Assembly: GCF_014203395.1 (NCBI RefSeq)
Contig: NZ_JACHIW010000001.1
Coordinates: 2,604,001-2,668,000, forward strand
Origin: Saccharopolyspora phatthalungensis
GTDB lineage: Bacteria; Actinomycetota; Actinomycetes; Mycobacteriales; Pseudonocardiaceae
Length of the DNA: 64,000 bases
Direction: 5' to 3'
Shown: positions 28,102 through 37,319 of the stretch, piece by piece
Layout: each line of letters begins with the position of its first letter
Numbering within the stretch: the stretch's first letter is position 1
Made by a program: the position numbers and the translations under genes
Notes under the pieces: model-generated
The model's database searches: none
What the model was told of the DNA's origin: nothing
Seen by the model: only the letters and a program-made list of their open reading frames with translations

Positions 28102-30363
28102 TTACTCCATGGGCGGGCGGTCGTTGGCCGGCATTTCGGCCAGGGTGCCGTCCGCCAGGAGATCGTTGACCGTCGTGGGAAGCACGAACGCCGTGCCCCC
28201 GCCGGGCTGTTCGAACCACGGCACCGCCGTGCCGCGCAGCGCCTGGATCGGCCGCTGCACCCGGTAGGCGAAGTACGAGCGGTTCGCCCACTGCGGTGGC
28301 AGCGAACGGTGGGTGTACGGCGTGCGGATCGCGTATGTGACGTTGCCGTTCGGCTCGCCGAACCGGTCCAGTTCGGTGCCTGGCTGCAACACCACGATCC
28401 GCCGGTCCCGGTACAGCGTCAACGGCGGTTCACCGCCCAGCGGCTGAATCTGCTGACCACCACCCTGCGGCTGACCAGGTTGGGCACCCGGCTGTCCGCC
28501 CTGCGGCGGGCGCGGCGGCCCGGGTGGTGGGCCCTGCCGGTGCGGACCGGCCATGCCGGGCCCGCCGGGACCCGGGCGCCGCTCCGCACCGCCGACCGGT
28601 CCCTGCGCGGGTCCGCCCGGAGGCATTGGCGCACCGCTGTCCCGGCGCGGCTGGCGCTTCGGCAACGGCGGTGGCGCGCCCGGCCCACCAACCGGAGGCT
28701 GCGCGGGCTGCCCGACCGGCGGCGATGGCGGAGCCATCGGGGGCTGCGCGGGACGGTCCAGCCGCGGTGCGGGCTGGAACCGGGTCACGTCGTCGCCTGC
28801 CTGGGCGGACGGTGCGGATTCGTGGATCGCCGGTTCCGGCGGCGCGCTCGGGGCGTTGGTCGGTTCTTGGTTCGCGGTGAACAACGGGTTCGCCCCGCTG
28901 TGCTCCGGTTCCGGCGTGAATCGTGGTGGCAGGTCGGCTGTCTCCGGCGCGGGCCGCTGCGGCAACTCGGCCGGTTCCGGCGGGGCCATCGGCAGCGCAG
29001 GCGGCGTGATCGGAGGCGGAACAACCGCCGGGGCGGGCTGGTCCATCAGGAGACTGCCGAGCAGGTAAGCGGCGGCGTGGTCGACGCGAGTGAACCGGAC
29101 GTCGTCGCCGCCGTCGGTACCGGCGGTGACGACCCAGTCCGAGCCATCCTCGACCAGGCAGCGAGCTCCCGCGCTGTGGCTGCCGATCCGGTAGCCGTCA
29201 CCGTCCACCTGGTAGTCGGTGAGCCGGTCGTGCAGCTTGGCCAGCACTTCCTGGGTGTCGGGGACGTCGGCCTCGTCGAGCACATGCCGGGATCCAGCGG
29301 CCTGCTCCGGCTCGGCGATCACGTCGTCGACGGCCGGTTCGGGCGTGGGGTCCGGTGTGGACTCCAGCGCCTCGTCCGGCACCGGTGCGGCGTGCTCCTG
29401 CGGCTCGCCGTCGAGTTCGTCGGCGGGCTGGTCGAGCAGTTCGCTGAGGGCCGCATCGCGGGTGGCCTCGTCGACCTCGGCGAGCTGGAAGCCGCGGCTG
29501 CGGATGTGCGCGATCAATTCCGATTCCGGCGGAACTCCGTACTGCGCGAGGTAGAAGGCGATCGCGCCCGGCCACAGCCAGACGCCGTCGGTGTGCCAGG
29601 TGCCCGGCACCGAGGCGGCGCGGGCCGGATCGAGCTGGTCCTCCTCGTCCTCCCGAGCGGCCAGTACCACCGGGGAGTTCTCCAGGTACTGGCGCAGCGG
29701 CCCGACTTCCTCGGCCGGGATCGGCGAGCGGTCGGCGACCACTGGGCGGCCCTGCTCGTCGTAGTCGTCGAAGACGCTGGCCACCCGAAAACCGTCGGCC
29801 GGTTCGCCGATCCCAGGCTCCGGGATCGGTGTTTCGGCGACCGCTGGCGCGGCGGCCGGTGCTTCGATGGGATCGACGATCGGGGCCTCGGCGACCGCTG
29901 CTTCGGCGTCGGCTGGCTGGGCCGGCGCGGTACCGTCAAGGCGTTCCCGCATCCATTCCGGGATGTTCTCCTCGGCGCGCGGGTAGCGGCGCAGCTCGTC
30001 GACGTACGCGGCGCGCGGCAGCGGGCGCTGCCAGTGCGGCTCGGAATCGAAGTTGATGTCGATCCGGTAGCTCGATGGACGCTCGACGACGTAGAGGGCA
30101 CTGAGCCAGGTGCCCACATCGGGCCGGTACATGCCCTCACGCAGGCGCTCGAAGATCTCCTGCAGCTCGGTCGGCGGTTCCCAGGCACGGGAACTGCCGT
30201 CCTGCGCGGTGACCTCACCCAGCAGGTCATGGTATTCGCCGGTGGCGCGATACTCCACCGTGATCTCCTGCCAGTCCTCGGGAGCGCCTTGTAACAACAG
30301 AACCCCGATCGTGCGGGCAATCTGCTCCTGCTCTTCCGGACTGATCGCTGTCGGACGCGACAT
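28102..30363 (-). CDS. YezG-like N-terminal domain fused to TNT (NAD-glycohydrolase-type toxin) C-terminal domain
   Basis: Multidomain protein of 753 residues, with no signal peptide or membrane segment. The N-terminus (about 1-130) resembles YezG/DUF600 immunity proteins: WEPPTELQEIFERLREGMY, YRIDINFDSEPHWQRPLPRA, ENIPEWM. Two acidic middle regions follow, then a Pro/Gly-rich linker (about 470-640). The last 110 residues match the TNT fold of M. tuberculosis CpnT: DRFGEPNGNVTYAIRTPYTH, RSLPP, AYRVQRPI, VPWFEQPGGGTAFVLP. Where CpnT-like toxins usually have Gln after GGGx, this one has Ala. Start at 30363 was picked for its GGGGGAGG ribosome site. The role (self-restrained toxin or enzyme) is inferred. 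Confidence 0.72.
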   Translation of the reverse strand: MSRPTAISPEEQEQIARTIGVLLLQGAPEDWQEITVEYRATGEYHDLLGEVTAQDGSSRAWEPPTELQEIFERLREGMYRPDVGTWLSALYVVERPSSYRIDINFDSEPHWQRPLPRAAYVDELRRYPRAEENIPEWMRERLDGTAPAQPADAEAAVAEAPIVDPIEAPAAAPAVAETPIPEPGIGEPADGFRVASVFDDYDEQGRPVVADRSPIPAEEVGPLRQYLENSPVVLAAREDEEDQLDPARAASVPGTWHTDGVWLWPGAIAFYLAQYGVPPESELIAHIRSRGFQLAEVDEATRDAALSELLDQPADELDGEPQEHAAPVPDEALESTPDPTPEPAVDDVIAEPEQAAGSRHVLDEADVPDTQEVLAKLHDRLTDYQVDGDGYRIGSHSAGARCLVEDGSDWVVTAGTDGGDDVRFTRVDHAAAYLLGSLLMDQPAPAVVPPPITPPALPMAPPEPAELPQRPAPETADLPPRFTPEPEHSGANPLFTANQEPTNAPSAPPEPAIHESAPSAQAGDDVTRFQPAPRLDRPAQPPMAPPSPPVGQPAQPPVGGPGAPPPLPKRQPRRDSGAPMPPGGPAQGPVGGAERRPGPGGPGMAGPHRQGPPPGPPRPPQGGQPGAQPGQPQGGGQQIQPLGGEPPLTLYRDRRIVVLQPGTELDRFGEPNGNVTYAIRTPYTHRSLPPQWANRSYFAYRVQRPIQALRGTAVPWFEQPGGGTAFVLPTTVNDLLADGTLAEMPANDRPPME

Positions 30364-30740
30364 GGGTGACATCCTCCCCCTCTCGACGAGGCAACCCGAC
30401 TCCACCCCGGCCAAGACGCTACTCGACGCGGGCGCCGACATGTGCGCTGTGTGTCAGTTCAGTGCGGCTGATCCAGGACATTTCTTTGCTTTCAAGATCC
30501 TTGTCACGTTGCGCGGCCATCTCGTCACGAAAGCCTGCCCGGTGGACGGCCGGAGAAACATCACACCACCAGGTGGATCAGCGATACGTCGCCGTCGGTG
30601 GCTGGCGGACGAAATTCGGTAGCGGTACGGACGTGCCAGAAGACACAGTGATCGCTGCGCTGACGTTGGTGGCCGTGGGCGTGGCGGCAATACAGGACCG
30701 GGCGGGGCGGTCTGCGGGCCATCTGCCACGATGAACAGCC
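30364..30740. promoter_or_regulatory. Divergent promoter region, TNT protein / folD
   Basis: This 377-base span between outward-facing genes shows no gene and no strong repeat. It must carry promoters for both. Confidence 0.4.
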
Positions 30741-31592
30741 GTGAGCGCGACGATTCTGGACGGTAGGGCCACCAAGGACGCGATTTTCGACGAGCTGCGG
30801 CCTCGGGTGGCCCGGCTTGCCGAGCAGGGACACACACCCGGACTGGCCACGGTGCTGGTTGGGGATGACCCCGGCTCGCAGTCTTACGTGCGCGCCAAGC
30901 ACAACGACTGTGCCAAGGTCGGTATCAAATCGATCCGCAAGGACCTGCCCGCCGACGTCAGCCAGGCCGACGTCGAGGCGGTGCTGGACGAGCTCAATGC
31001 CGACCCGGCCTGCACCGGCTACATCGTGCAGTTGCCGTTGCCCAAGCACCTGGATGCCGGGCCGCTGCTGGAGCGCATCGCCCCGGCGAAGGACGCGGAC
31101 GGGCTGCACCCGATCAGCCTGGGACGCCTGGTGCTCGGCGAGGAGGCGCCCCTGCCGTGCACCCCGCGCGGCATCATCGAACTGCTGCACCGCTACGACG
31201 TGCCGCTGAACGGCGCGCAGGTCGCTGTCGTCGGACGTGGCATCACCGTCGGCCGCCCGATCGGTCTGCTGTTGACGCGGCGCAGTGAGAACGCCACCGT
31301 CACGCTTTGCCACACCGGGACCAAGGACCTCGCCGCCGAGGTTCATCGTGCGGACGTCGTCATCGCCGCCGCCGGTAAGCCGCACTTGATCACGGCGGAC
31401 ATGGTCAAGCCGGGTGCGGCCGTGCTCGACGTCGGCGTGACCCGCACCGACGCCGGGCTGGCGGGCGATGTGCACCCGGACGTCGTGCAGGTCGCCGGGT
31501 TCCTGTCGCCCAACCCGGGCGGCGTGGGGCCGATGACCCGCGCGATGTTGCTGACCAACGTCGTCGAGGCCGCGGAACGCAACGTCGGTTGA
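30741..31592 (+). CDS. folD: Bifunctional methylene-THF dehydrogenase / methenyl-THF cyclohydrolase
   Basis: Interconverts 5,10-methylene- and 10-formyl-tetrahydrofolate, supplying the formyl donor used by purN and purH of this window. 283 residues. Signatures: [15 protein letters not shown] with the catalytic Lys, [20 protein letters not shown], and [16 protein letters not shown] for NADP binding (Gly in place of the commoner Ser of GRS, as remembered for mycobacteria). [11 protein letters not shown] is near the end. GTG 30741. The DUF3017 gene follows in the same order remembered for Rv3356c-Rv3355c. Confidence 0.96.
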   Translation: MSATILDGRATKDAIFDELRPRVARLAEQGHTPGLATVLVGDDPGSQSYVRAKHNDCAKVGIKSIRKDLPADVSQADVEAVLDELNADPACTGYIVQLPLPKHLDAGPLLERIAPAKDADGLHPISLGRLVLGEEAPLPCTPRGIIELLHRYDVPLNGAQVAVVGRGITVGRPIGLLLTRRSENATVTLCHTGTKDLAAEVHRADVVIAAAGKPHLITADMVKPGAAVLDVGVTRTDAGLAGDVHPDVVQVAGFLSPNPGGVGPMTRAMLLTNVVEAAERNVG

Positions 31593-31656
31593 TTCGTGCC
31601 GGGTGGTTTCGGGTAGAACCCACCCGCTGTTGGCCCACCACCACGGGAGGAACGGC

Positions 31657-31950
31657 GTGAGCGAACGGTTCGGCGGCAGGTCGCAGCTGTCGGTGCACGT
31701 GCCGTTCGGCTTGGTGCTGCTGATCGTGCTGATCGGGTTGCTGCTGGTCGCCTTGGGGCACTGGCGGCGGGGTTCGGTGCTGCTCGGCTTCGCGTTGCTG
31801 CTCGCGGCGGCGACGCGCGCCGTGATTCCGCAGGAGCGGATGGGGCTGCTGGCGATCCGCAGCAAAGCCGTGGACGTCCTGCTCTACAGCGGATTCGCCT
31901 TGGTGATCATCGCGGTGGCGATAACCATCCGGGGCGGGTTGCTCGGCTGA
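31657..31950 (+). CDS. DUF3017 small membrane protein
   Basis: Protein of 97 residues with three hydrophobic segments: VPFGLVLLIVLIGLLLVALG, SVLLGFALLLAAATRAV and DVLLYSGFALVIIAVAITI. Between segments 2 and 3 is the family-typical stretch PQERMGLLAIRSKAVD. GTG 31657 has GGGAGG as ribosome site. It sits 64 bases after folD in apparent operon. Function unknown. Confidence 0.82.
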   Translation: MSERFGGRSQLSVHVPFGLVLLIVLIGLLLVALGHWRRGSVLLGFALLLAAATRAVIPQERMGLLAIRSKAVDVLLYSGFALVIIAVAITIRGGLLG

Positions 31951-32200
31951 GCGAAGTGAAGTCCCGATTTTAGGAATTGGGGCCTCCGCACCTGGCGAAG
32001 AGCGAGCCGAACGGCGGCCAGAACCCGGCGACCATTGTGGACGGATTCGGCAATGCGGCCGGCACCATAGGTGATGAGTCCGGTCTGGACAGGCCCCGTT
32101 ACCACCGATTAGTCCATCGTGGACTGATTCGCCCGTCCTGAGCGCATGAGCGTCGTGACTGCCTGGCCGGGCCCAAAGGCGCGGTGCACCCGGGCAGTGT

Positions 32201-33037
32201 CTACTCCCACCAGAAAGACCAGGTTCGGCGGCCGCGGATTTCCTGGGCGTAGGCCGCGATGGTGCCGGTTTCCTGGAGGATCCGGTCCGGGCAGAAGGTC
32301 CAGTGCTCGGCCGCGACCGCTGCGGCGTGGTCCGGGTCCTGCGGGGGCGCCGCCACGCTCAGGTCCAGGCGGTCCGGACCGAGGCGCAACAGGCGCGCCC
32401 CGAAGCGCTCCTCCCAGCTGCGGGCCATTGCCGAGAGTCCGGCCGTGCGCGACACGTGGTTCGCCGCGCCGGACCAGCCCAGCGCCGTCAGCGCGTCCGC
32501 GCCCCGCCGCACCGGGATCAGCGCGAGCCGGGTGTCGGCGTCGATGAACCGAGGCAACTGCTGGTTGGCCAGGATGTCCGGATCCGCCAGGAGGTTCCCG
32601 GCCCGCGCCGGTCCCGGGCAGGCGTAGTCGAACGGGGCGAGCACCTCCAGGTCGTAGGCCGGGCCGAGGTCGTCGTCGGCCTGCACCAATCCGTCCCAGA
32701 TGCGGACCATGACGTCGACCACCCGCCAGCGGTCGATGTGTTCGAGCGGTTCCGGCGGCACCACCCCGACCGTGCACCGCTCCCCGTAGACCTCGTCGCT
32801 GTCGCACAACAGCAACGGCCACAGGCCGCTGACACGGTGTTCGGCTCGAAGCGTGGCGACGAGCTGTGGTGCCGGGGCCTCATCGCTGATCCAGCACAGC
32901 GGGGTCGGGTTGCCGGTGACGGTGACCTGTTCGGTCAGCACCTCACCGGGCGGCAGCCGGACGGAAACCCCTGCGCCGGTGCCGAAAACCGCGGACAGGT
33001 CGGCAGGAGCCCCCGCTAGCCGGTCGTCTCGCAACAC
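32201..33037 (-). CDS. DUF4253 protein
   Basis: Cytosolic protein of 278 residues. The family core is in the C-terminal half: LALIPVRRGADALTALGWSG, MARSWEERFGARLLRLGPD and AAVAAEHWTFCPDRILQ, ending RRTWSFWWE. This family is widespread in Streptomyces-like bacteria, sometimes near polymorphic toxin loci as a possible immunity protein, but there is no toxin neighbour here. GTG 33037 follows GAAGGCGG. Function not established. Confidence 0.8.
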   Translation of the reverse strand: MLRDDRLAGAPADLSAVFGTGAGVSVRLPPGEVLTEQVTVTGNPTPLCWISDEAPAPQLVATLRAEHRVSGLWPLLLCDSDEVYGERCTVGVVPPEPLEHIDRWRVVDVMVRIWDGLVQADDDLGPAYDLEVLAPFDYACPGPARAGNLLADPDILANQQLPRFIDADTRLALIPVRRGADALTALGWSGAANHVSRTAGLSAMARSWEERFGARLLRLGPDRLDLSVAAPPQDPDHAAAVAAEHWTFCPDRILQETGTIAAYAQEIRGRRTWSFWWE

Positions 33038-33150
33038 TTCACCGCCTTCTCGCCAAACGCCGCTCGTCGCGAACCACCTTAGAGCCTGTCCTCAACCCGT
33101 TTCGCGTTGCGGTGCGAGCTGCGGAGGTGTTGCGGAGCAGCGGTGGTCCG

Positions 33151-34200
33151 TCATGCCACTGTGCGGTCCGAGGAGAGGCCCGGAACGAGCACGATTCTTC
33201 CGGTCTGGGTGCCGGAGATGTGCAGGTCGAGTGCGCGCGCCGCGGATTCCAGGGGCAGCCGTTGGGCGATCAGGGGCCGCAACTGTCCACTAGCGACCAT
33301 TCGGAGCAAACGCTCCAGGTCTGCTCGGAACTGGGCGTTGGACTTGACGTAGTACATGCGGGCGCGGCGGCCGCCCGTGCGGCCGATTAGCCGTGCCAGC
33401 TCCCAGCGGGCGAGCCGCTTGGTCAAGGCCACATAAGGCAGCCACCACGGTCCCGTGTCGTGCAACGTCGACGAACTGCCGTACGCGTGCAGGGATCCTC
33501 CCGGTGCGAGGAGCTGCCACGACTTGTCCAGGCTCTCCGGCCCAAGCGGATCGAAGACGGCGTGCACGCCGCCGGGCGCGAGCTCGGCAACGCGGCTGCG
33601 AACGTCCTCGGTGCGGTGGTCGATCAGCTCAACGCCGATGTCCCGCAATGCTTCGTGTCGGCGTGCGGAAGCCGTCCCGATCACCCGGGCACCGGCGGCG
33701 ACCCCGAGCTGCGCGAGCAGGATGCCGACGCCGCCACCGACACCGTGCACCAGCACAGTGTGTCCACTTCGAACTTTTGCAGCCCGGTGCAGCAGCTGCC
33801 AGGCGGTGACGCCGTTGAGCACCACCGCGAGCGCCGCGGCGGCATCGACCTCGTCCGGCACGGAAACCAGTTCGCTGTCGCGCACTTCGACGTACTCGGA
33901 CCAGGCGCCGGTGCGCGGCATCGCCGCAACCCGCTGCCCGGGCAGCCAAGCGGCGACCGCCGAGCCGACCTCGACGACCTCGCCGACCAGGTCGTAACCG
34001 GGCACGAACGGGAATTTCGGCTGTGCCGGGTAGCGGCCGCGCAGCATTTGGACCTCGGCGAAGGCCACCCCGGTGGCTTCGACCCGGATCAGCACGCCGT
34101 GCGGTCCTGGCGGGCGCGGTGCGCTGCGGCGGATGGTAACGACTTCGGTGCCGCCCGTGCCGGTCAGCACGACCTCGGTTCCGGTGCTGGGAACGGCCAT
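33151..34200 (-). CDS. Zinc-independent medium-chain reductase, quinone oxidoreductase-like
   Basis: NADPH-dependent MDR protein of 349 residues. The GroES-like N-terminal half has GVAFAEVQMLRGRYP and FVPGYDLVGEVVEVG. The Rossmann half has the nucleotide loop HGVGGGVGILLAQLG and IGTASARRHEALRDIG. No structural zinc cysteines are seen, which places it with quinone reductases and synaptic-vesicle VAT-1-like forms. ATG 34200 has GGAGG. Divergent from a TetR regulator 88 bases away, which probably represses it. Confidence 0.87.
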   Translation of the reverse strand: MAVPSTGTEVVLTGTGGTEVVTIRRSAPRPPGPHGVLIRVEATGVAFAEVQMLRGRYPAQPKFPFVPGYDLVGEVVEVGSAVAAWLPGQRVAAMPRTGAWSEYVEVRDSELVSVPDEVDAAAALAVVLNGVTAWQLLHRAAKVRSGHTVLVHGVGGGVGILLAQLGVAAGARVIGTASARRHEALRDIGVELIDHRTEDVRSRVAELAPGGVHAVFDPLGPESLDKSWQLLAPGGSLHAYGSSSTLHDTGPWWLPYVALTKRLARWELARLIGRTGGRRARMYYVKSNAQFRADLERLLRMVASGQLRPLIAQRLPLESAARALDLHISGTQTGRIVLVPGLSSDRTVA

Positions 34201-34238
34201 GACGCCTCCAGTTATAATTTGTCTTGTTTGTGAGAGGT

Positions 34239-34264
34239 CGTAACAAAACTATGAGCATGTTACG
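34239..34264. promoter_or_regulatory. Inverted repeat, candidate TetR operator
   Basis: CGTAACA (34239-34245) and TGTTACG (34258-34264) form 7-base arms around a 12-base spacer, between the quinone reductase and its divergent TetR gene. Confidence 0.5.
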
Positions 34265-34287
34265 GTTAGCGTGTCAAGGGAGGAGGG

Positions 34288-34977
34288 ATGCCGGGCATGG
34301 AAACAGCGCCGCGTAGCCCCCGCGAGCGGTTCCGTGAGCAGACCCGGAACGAGGCCAAGCGGGTCGCGCTGGAACAACTCGCCGAATCGGGGCCTGCGGG
34401 GATCTCGGTGAACGCGATCGCCAAGCGGATGGGCGTCACCGGGCCCGCGTTGTACCGGTACTTCGAGAATCGGGACGCGCTGCTGACCGACCTGGTCGTG
34501 GACGCCTACCGCGACCTCGGCGACGCGCTGGAAGACGCGCTGCGCACCCACCGACGCAAGGCGCCCGCGACCAGGTTCCGCGAGCTGGCAGCGCGGTTCA
34601 GGGGGTGGGCGTTGCAGCAGCCGCATCGGTATCTGCTGCTGTTCGGCACTCCGGTGCCGGGGTTCCGGGCCCCGGAGCTCACTTTCGACCTGGCCGACCG
34701 GGCATTCCGGCCGATTCTCGAAGTGTTCGTCGATCTCGCGCCCGAAGGGCTGCCCGCGGAGCGCTCGGTGCTGGACCGGCAGCTAGTCGCCTGGCGCGAA
34801 GTGCGCGGCGGCCTGATGGCGCCACCTGCGGTGCTGCAGCGGGGGCTACTAGCGTGGTCGCGACTGCATGGGCTAGTCAGCCTTGAGGTCGAAGGGCAGT
34901 TCGTCGACATGGGTGTCGACCCGGAGTTGCTTTTCCGCGCCGAGGTGGAGTCGTTACTCGCCCAATCCTGGAAATGA
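34288..34977 (+). CDS. TetR family repressor with WHG-type ligand domain
   Basis: Regulator of 229 residues. The N-terminal helix-turn-helix is AESGPAGISVNAIAKRMGVT then GPALYRYFENRDALLTDLV (about 30-70). The C-terminal part has RFRELAARFRGWALQQPHRY and FGTPVPGFRAPE, the WHG/TetR_C_13 pattern. ATG 34288 is preceded by GGGAGGAGG. ATG 34297 is an alternative. The divergent quinone-reductase gene is the likely target. Confidence 0.88.
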   Translation: MPGMETAPRSPRERFREQTRNEAKRVALEQLAESGPAGISVNAIAKRMGVTGPALYRYFENRDALLTDLVVDAYRDLGDALEDALRTHRRKAPATRFRELAARFRGWALQQPHRYLLLFGTPVPGFRAPELTFDLADRAFRPILEVFVDLAPEGLPAERSVLDRQLVAWREVRGGLMAPPAVLQRGLLAWSRLHGLVSLEVEGQFVDMGVDPELLFRAEVESLLAQSWK

Positions 34978-35134
34978 CGCCGGAGGCAGGGGCTCTTGAG
35001 CGGAGCCTGTGGGCGAACCGCCAGGCGCCGCCTCGACTGCAGGATCCCCGGCATGCGCAATCTTGCGTGTCGGCACTGTCCTCGCGAGGCGGCGTCTGAG
35101 AACCCGTGGCGATGCAAGCTGCTTACGCGGCCGA

Positions 35135-35152
35135 AAGCGGCTTACGCCGCTT
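35135..35152. repeat. Short inverted repeat AAGCGGC-TTAC-GCCGCTT, copy 1
   Basis: Perfect 7-bp stem with a 4-base loop. Two relatives lie at 35569-35585 and 35625-35642 in the next intergenic gap. Confidence 0.6.
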
Positions 35153-35231
35153 GCCTGGCATCAGGTCCGCTCGACCTTCGTTGGTCGCCGACCAGTTGAC
35201 CGGGGCTTCACGACCGGCCGTGACTTTCGGG

Positions 35232-35432
35232 TCAGTCCCCCTGGCGGGGAGGGGGCGCCTCGATCTCGCAGTCGCCGCCCGGGAACACCAGGCTCTCGTG
35301 GCCGTCCTTGAACCGGACCTTGTACGGCGGGGCGCCGTTCTCGCCGCGAACCTCCAGGATCACGGCGATCTGGTCGGCCTCGTCGATGTGCTTGCTGTGC
35401 ACATGCAATTGATCACCCACAGCTGCCTTCAT
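35232..35432 (-). CDS. DUF1918 small protein
   Basis: Protein of 66 residues with the SH3-like barrel pattern of DUF1918: VGDQLHVHSKHIDEADQIAV, then ILEVRGENGAPPYKVRFKDG and the closing SLVFPGGDCEI. Common in actinobacteria as a lone small gene. Function unknown. ATG 35432 was taken over the adjacent GTG because GGAGGTGATGGG lies well placed. Confidence 0.85.
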   Translation of the reverse strand: MKAAVGDQLHVHSKHIDEADQIAVILEVRGENGAPPYKVRFKDGHESLVFPGGDCEIEAPPPRQGD

Positions 35433-35568
35433 CACCCATCACCTCCGCGGTCCCAGACTAGGTGACCGAGGCCACAATGCGCATCGGATGACCCACGGCG
35501 GTGCGGGCGGCGTCGCGGTAAAGCCGGCTTGAGGGTGCTGTCCGAATCAGCGGCGCTTCGGTTCGCGC

Positions 35569-35585
35569 AAGCGGCGCAGCCGCTT
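35569..35585. repeat. Short inverted repeat AAGCGGC-GCA-GCCGCTT, copy 2
   Basis: Same 7-bp arms as copy 1, with a 3-base loop. Confidence 0.6.
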
Positions 35586-35624
35586 TCGCCGGCGGCGCGA
35601 GTTGCACCGCTAGGGTCTGTTCAT

Positions 35625-35642
35625 AAGCGGCTTAAGCCACTT
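35625..35642. repeat. Short inverted repeat AAGCGGC-TTAA-GCCACTT, copy 3
   Basis: Same arms as copy 1 with one mismatch, 30 bases before the end of the lipoprotein gene. Confidence 0.55.
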
Positions 35643-35671
35643 GCGGTGTGGGACTCAGCTTGCGCCGCCCG

Positions 35672-36100
35672 CTAGCCGCCGATCTTTGAGCAGGTGGTGG
35701 TTACCTGCTGGTACTTCTCCAGTTGGGTGGCGGTCCACTCCGCGCTGGACTCCAAGGTGATCTCGCCGGCGGCGACCCGCTGCACGGACTGCTGGACGTC
35801 AAGCAGGTTCTTGCGCAGCGTCTGGTCGGTAGTCTGCTCGGCCAGCTGGAACAGTTCCTCGGCCCTGGCCTGCGCATCGGCTTGCGCCTGCTGCGGGTCG
35901 GCGAAATTAGGCATGAAGCTCGCGACGTTGATCGCTTTCAGGCAGCTCGATGCCGCATCCAGATTCTCGTGCGCCTGCTGGATCTGGTCGTTGGCGTCCT
36001 GCAGGCCCTGCCGGGTTTCCTGGATCTCGCCGCACGCGGCGAGGCCGACCAGCAGCGGCAGCGACAGGGCAGCCACCACGAACCGCTTTCGAGCTCGCAT
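35672..36100 (-). CDS. Small lipoprotein
   Basis: Exported lipoprotein of 142 residues. The signal is MRARKRFVVAALSLPLLVG followed by lipobox LAAC, with lipidated Cys near residue 23. The mature part is a helical bundle rich in Gln and Ala (QGLQDANDQIQQAHENLDAA) with two further cysteines (SSC, TTC). No family with known role was recognised. ATG 36100 follows GGAGGGAAC. Confidence 0.75.
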   Translation of the reverse strand: MRARKRFVVAALSLPLLVGLAACGEIQETRQGLQDANDQIQQAHENLDAASSCLKAINVASFMPNFADPQQAQADAQARAEELFQLAEQTTDQTLRKNLLDVQQSVQRVAAGEITLESSAEWTATQLEKYQQVTTTCSKIGG

Positions 36101-36283
36101 GTTCCCTCCGGGACTCGGGCGACACGGAAGTTGTGCCGCCCTTGTACCCTATCGACCCCGGAACGAGCGATGGGCGAAATGTCGTATCCGGCGGTGCCGG
36201 GTGCCGTGCCCGGATCGCAGCGAGCGGGTCCGTTCGCCGCACTGATCGAGGTGAACGGCTCATTCGGGGCAGCCACCCGCCTG

Positions 36284-37114
36284 TCACGAGTGCGCGATCC
36301 AGGCCATGACCTCGGGTGGCAGGTCTAGCTGCCCGAGCCAGGGGGCGGCACCGATCCGGTAGAGGACGACCGAACTCAGCACCACGGCGGCGATAGTCAG
36401 GCCGGGGCCGACCACCAGGAGCTCCACCTTGCCGCCGGTCCGCATCCGCAGCGGCTTCGGCGGGGCCACCGGGTACCAGGTCTTGCCGCCGAGTGGTACC
36501 GGCCACAGCATGGGGCAGCCCAGTTCGGTGATCGCGTCGCCGAGAAAGTGCGCGACGCAGCCGATCATCACCGCCACCCCGAACGCCGCCGCGTCGGTGG
36601 GCTGATCCCCGGCCCACGCCCAGCAGGCGACCGTGAGCAGCAGCGAGGCCACGCTGATCAACAGCGCGTCCTTGCTGGAGGACCAGGTGTGCATGAGCCC
36701 GCGGACCGCGAGCCCCGCGAAGAAGAACATCAGCACGGCGAGCGCGATGCCCGCGCCGGTCTGCACGATGGCCGTGGTGATCAGGCCGGCTAGCACCGCG
36801 AACACGACGGTATGGGTGAAGCCGCGGTGTGTGCCCTCCCGGTCGGTGTCCCGCTTGGTACGGGTCAGCCGGTACAGAAAGCCGCTGAAGCCGCTGATCC
36901 CGGCCGACGCACCGCGCGATATGGCGCCGAATGTGCTGGCCACCGTCGACTTGGGGTGGTCGATGTCGGGCAGGAGCGCGGCCCCAGCGGACAGCGTCGC
37001 CCCGACCACCCAGGTCTTCAGGGATAATTGCCCTATAGCGTGCGTGTCGGTCAAGGCGGTCACGGCCGCCCAAGCGGCCACCCCGCTCATCGCATGCGTC
37101 GGTCCGGTCGACAC
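36284..37114 (-). CDS. YdjM-like membrane-bound metal-dependent hydrolase
   Basis: Membrane protein of 276 residues of the YdjM/DUF457 family. Conserved metal-ligand motifs are visible: LLPDIDHPKS near 48-57 and THRGFTHTVVF near 92-102, plus HFLGDAITELGCPMLWP. Five or six hydrophobic segments lie between. In E. coli ydjM is LexA-regulated; no SOS box was seen here. GTG 37114 has GGAGGGGG. Substrate unknown. Confidence 0.82.
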   Translation of the reverse strand: MSTGPTHAMSGVAAWAAVTALTDTHAIGQLSLKTWVVGATLSAGAALLPDIDHPKSTVASTFGAISRGASAGISGFSGFLYRLTRTKRDTDREGTHRGFTHTVVFAVLAGLITTAIVQTGAGIALAVLMFFFAGLAVRGLMHTWSSSKDALLISVASLLLTVACWAWAGDQPTDAAAFGVAVMIGCVAHFLGDAITELGCPMLWPVPLGGKTWYPVAPPKPLRMRTGGKVELLVVGPGLTIAAVVLSSVVLYRIGAAPWLGQLDLPPEVMAWIAHS

Positions 37115-37319
37115 GGGCCCCCTCCAGGATCACTTAATAAAGATCGCTCAGTCAGGGGTTGAGCCTAGAAGAAGATCACGGCACGGCGTCGTCGTCGCCA
37201 ACTGTGGCGCATCGCGCTTTCCGCGGCAGTGGTCGTAGGTGAAGGGTGGAGGACACAATCGAGGCCGATAGCAGTACGCTTGTACCGCTTGCATTCTCGC
37301 GAGAGGAGCACCCCGCCAC

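Noticed and set aside
28309..30294. A 661-codon plus-strand frame
   Set aside because: Antisense to the TNT-domain gene, Arg-rich with no domain.
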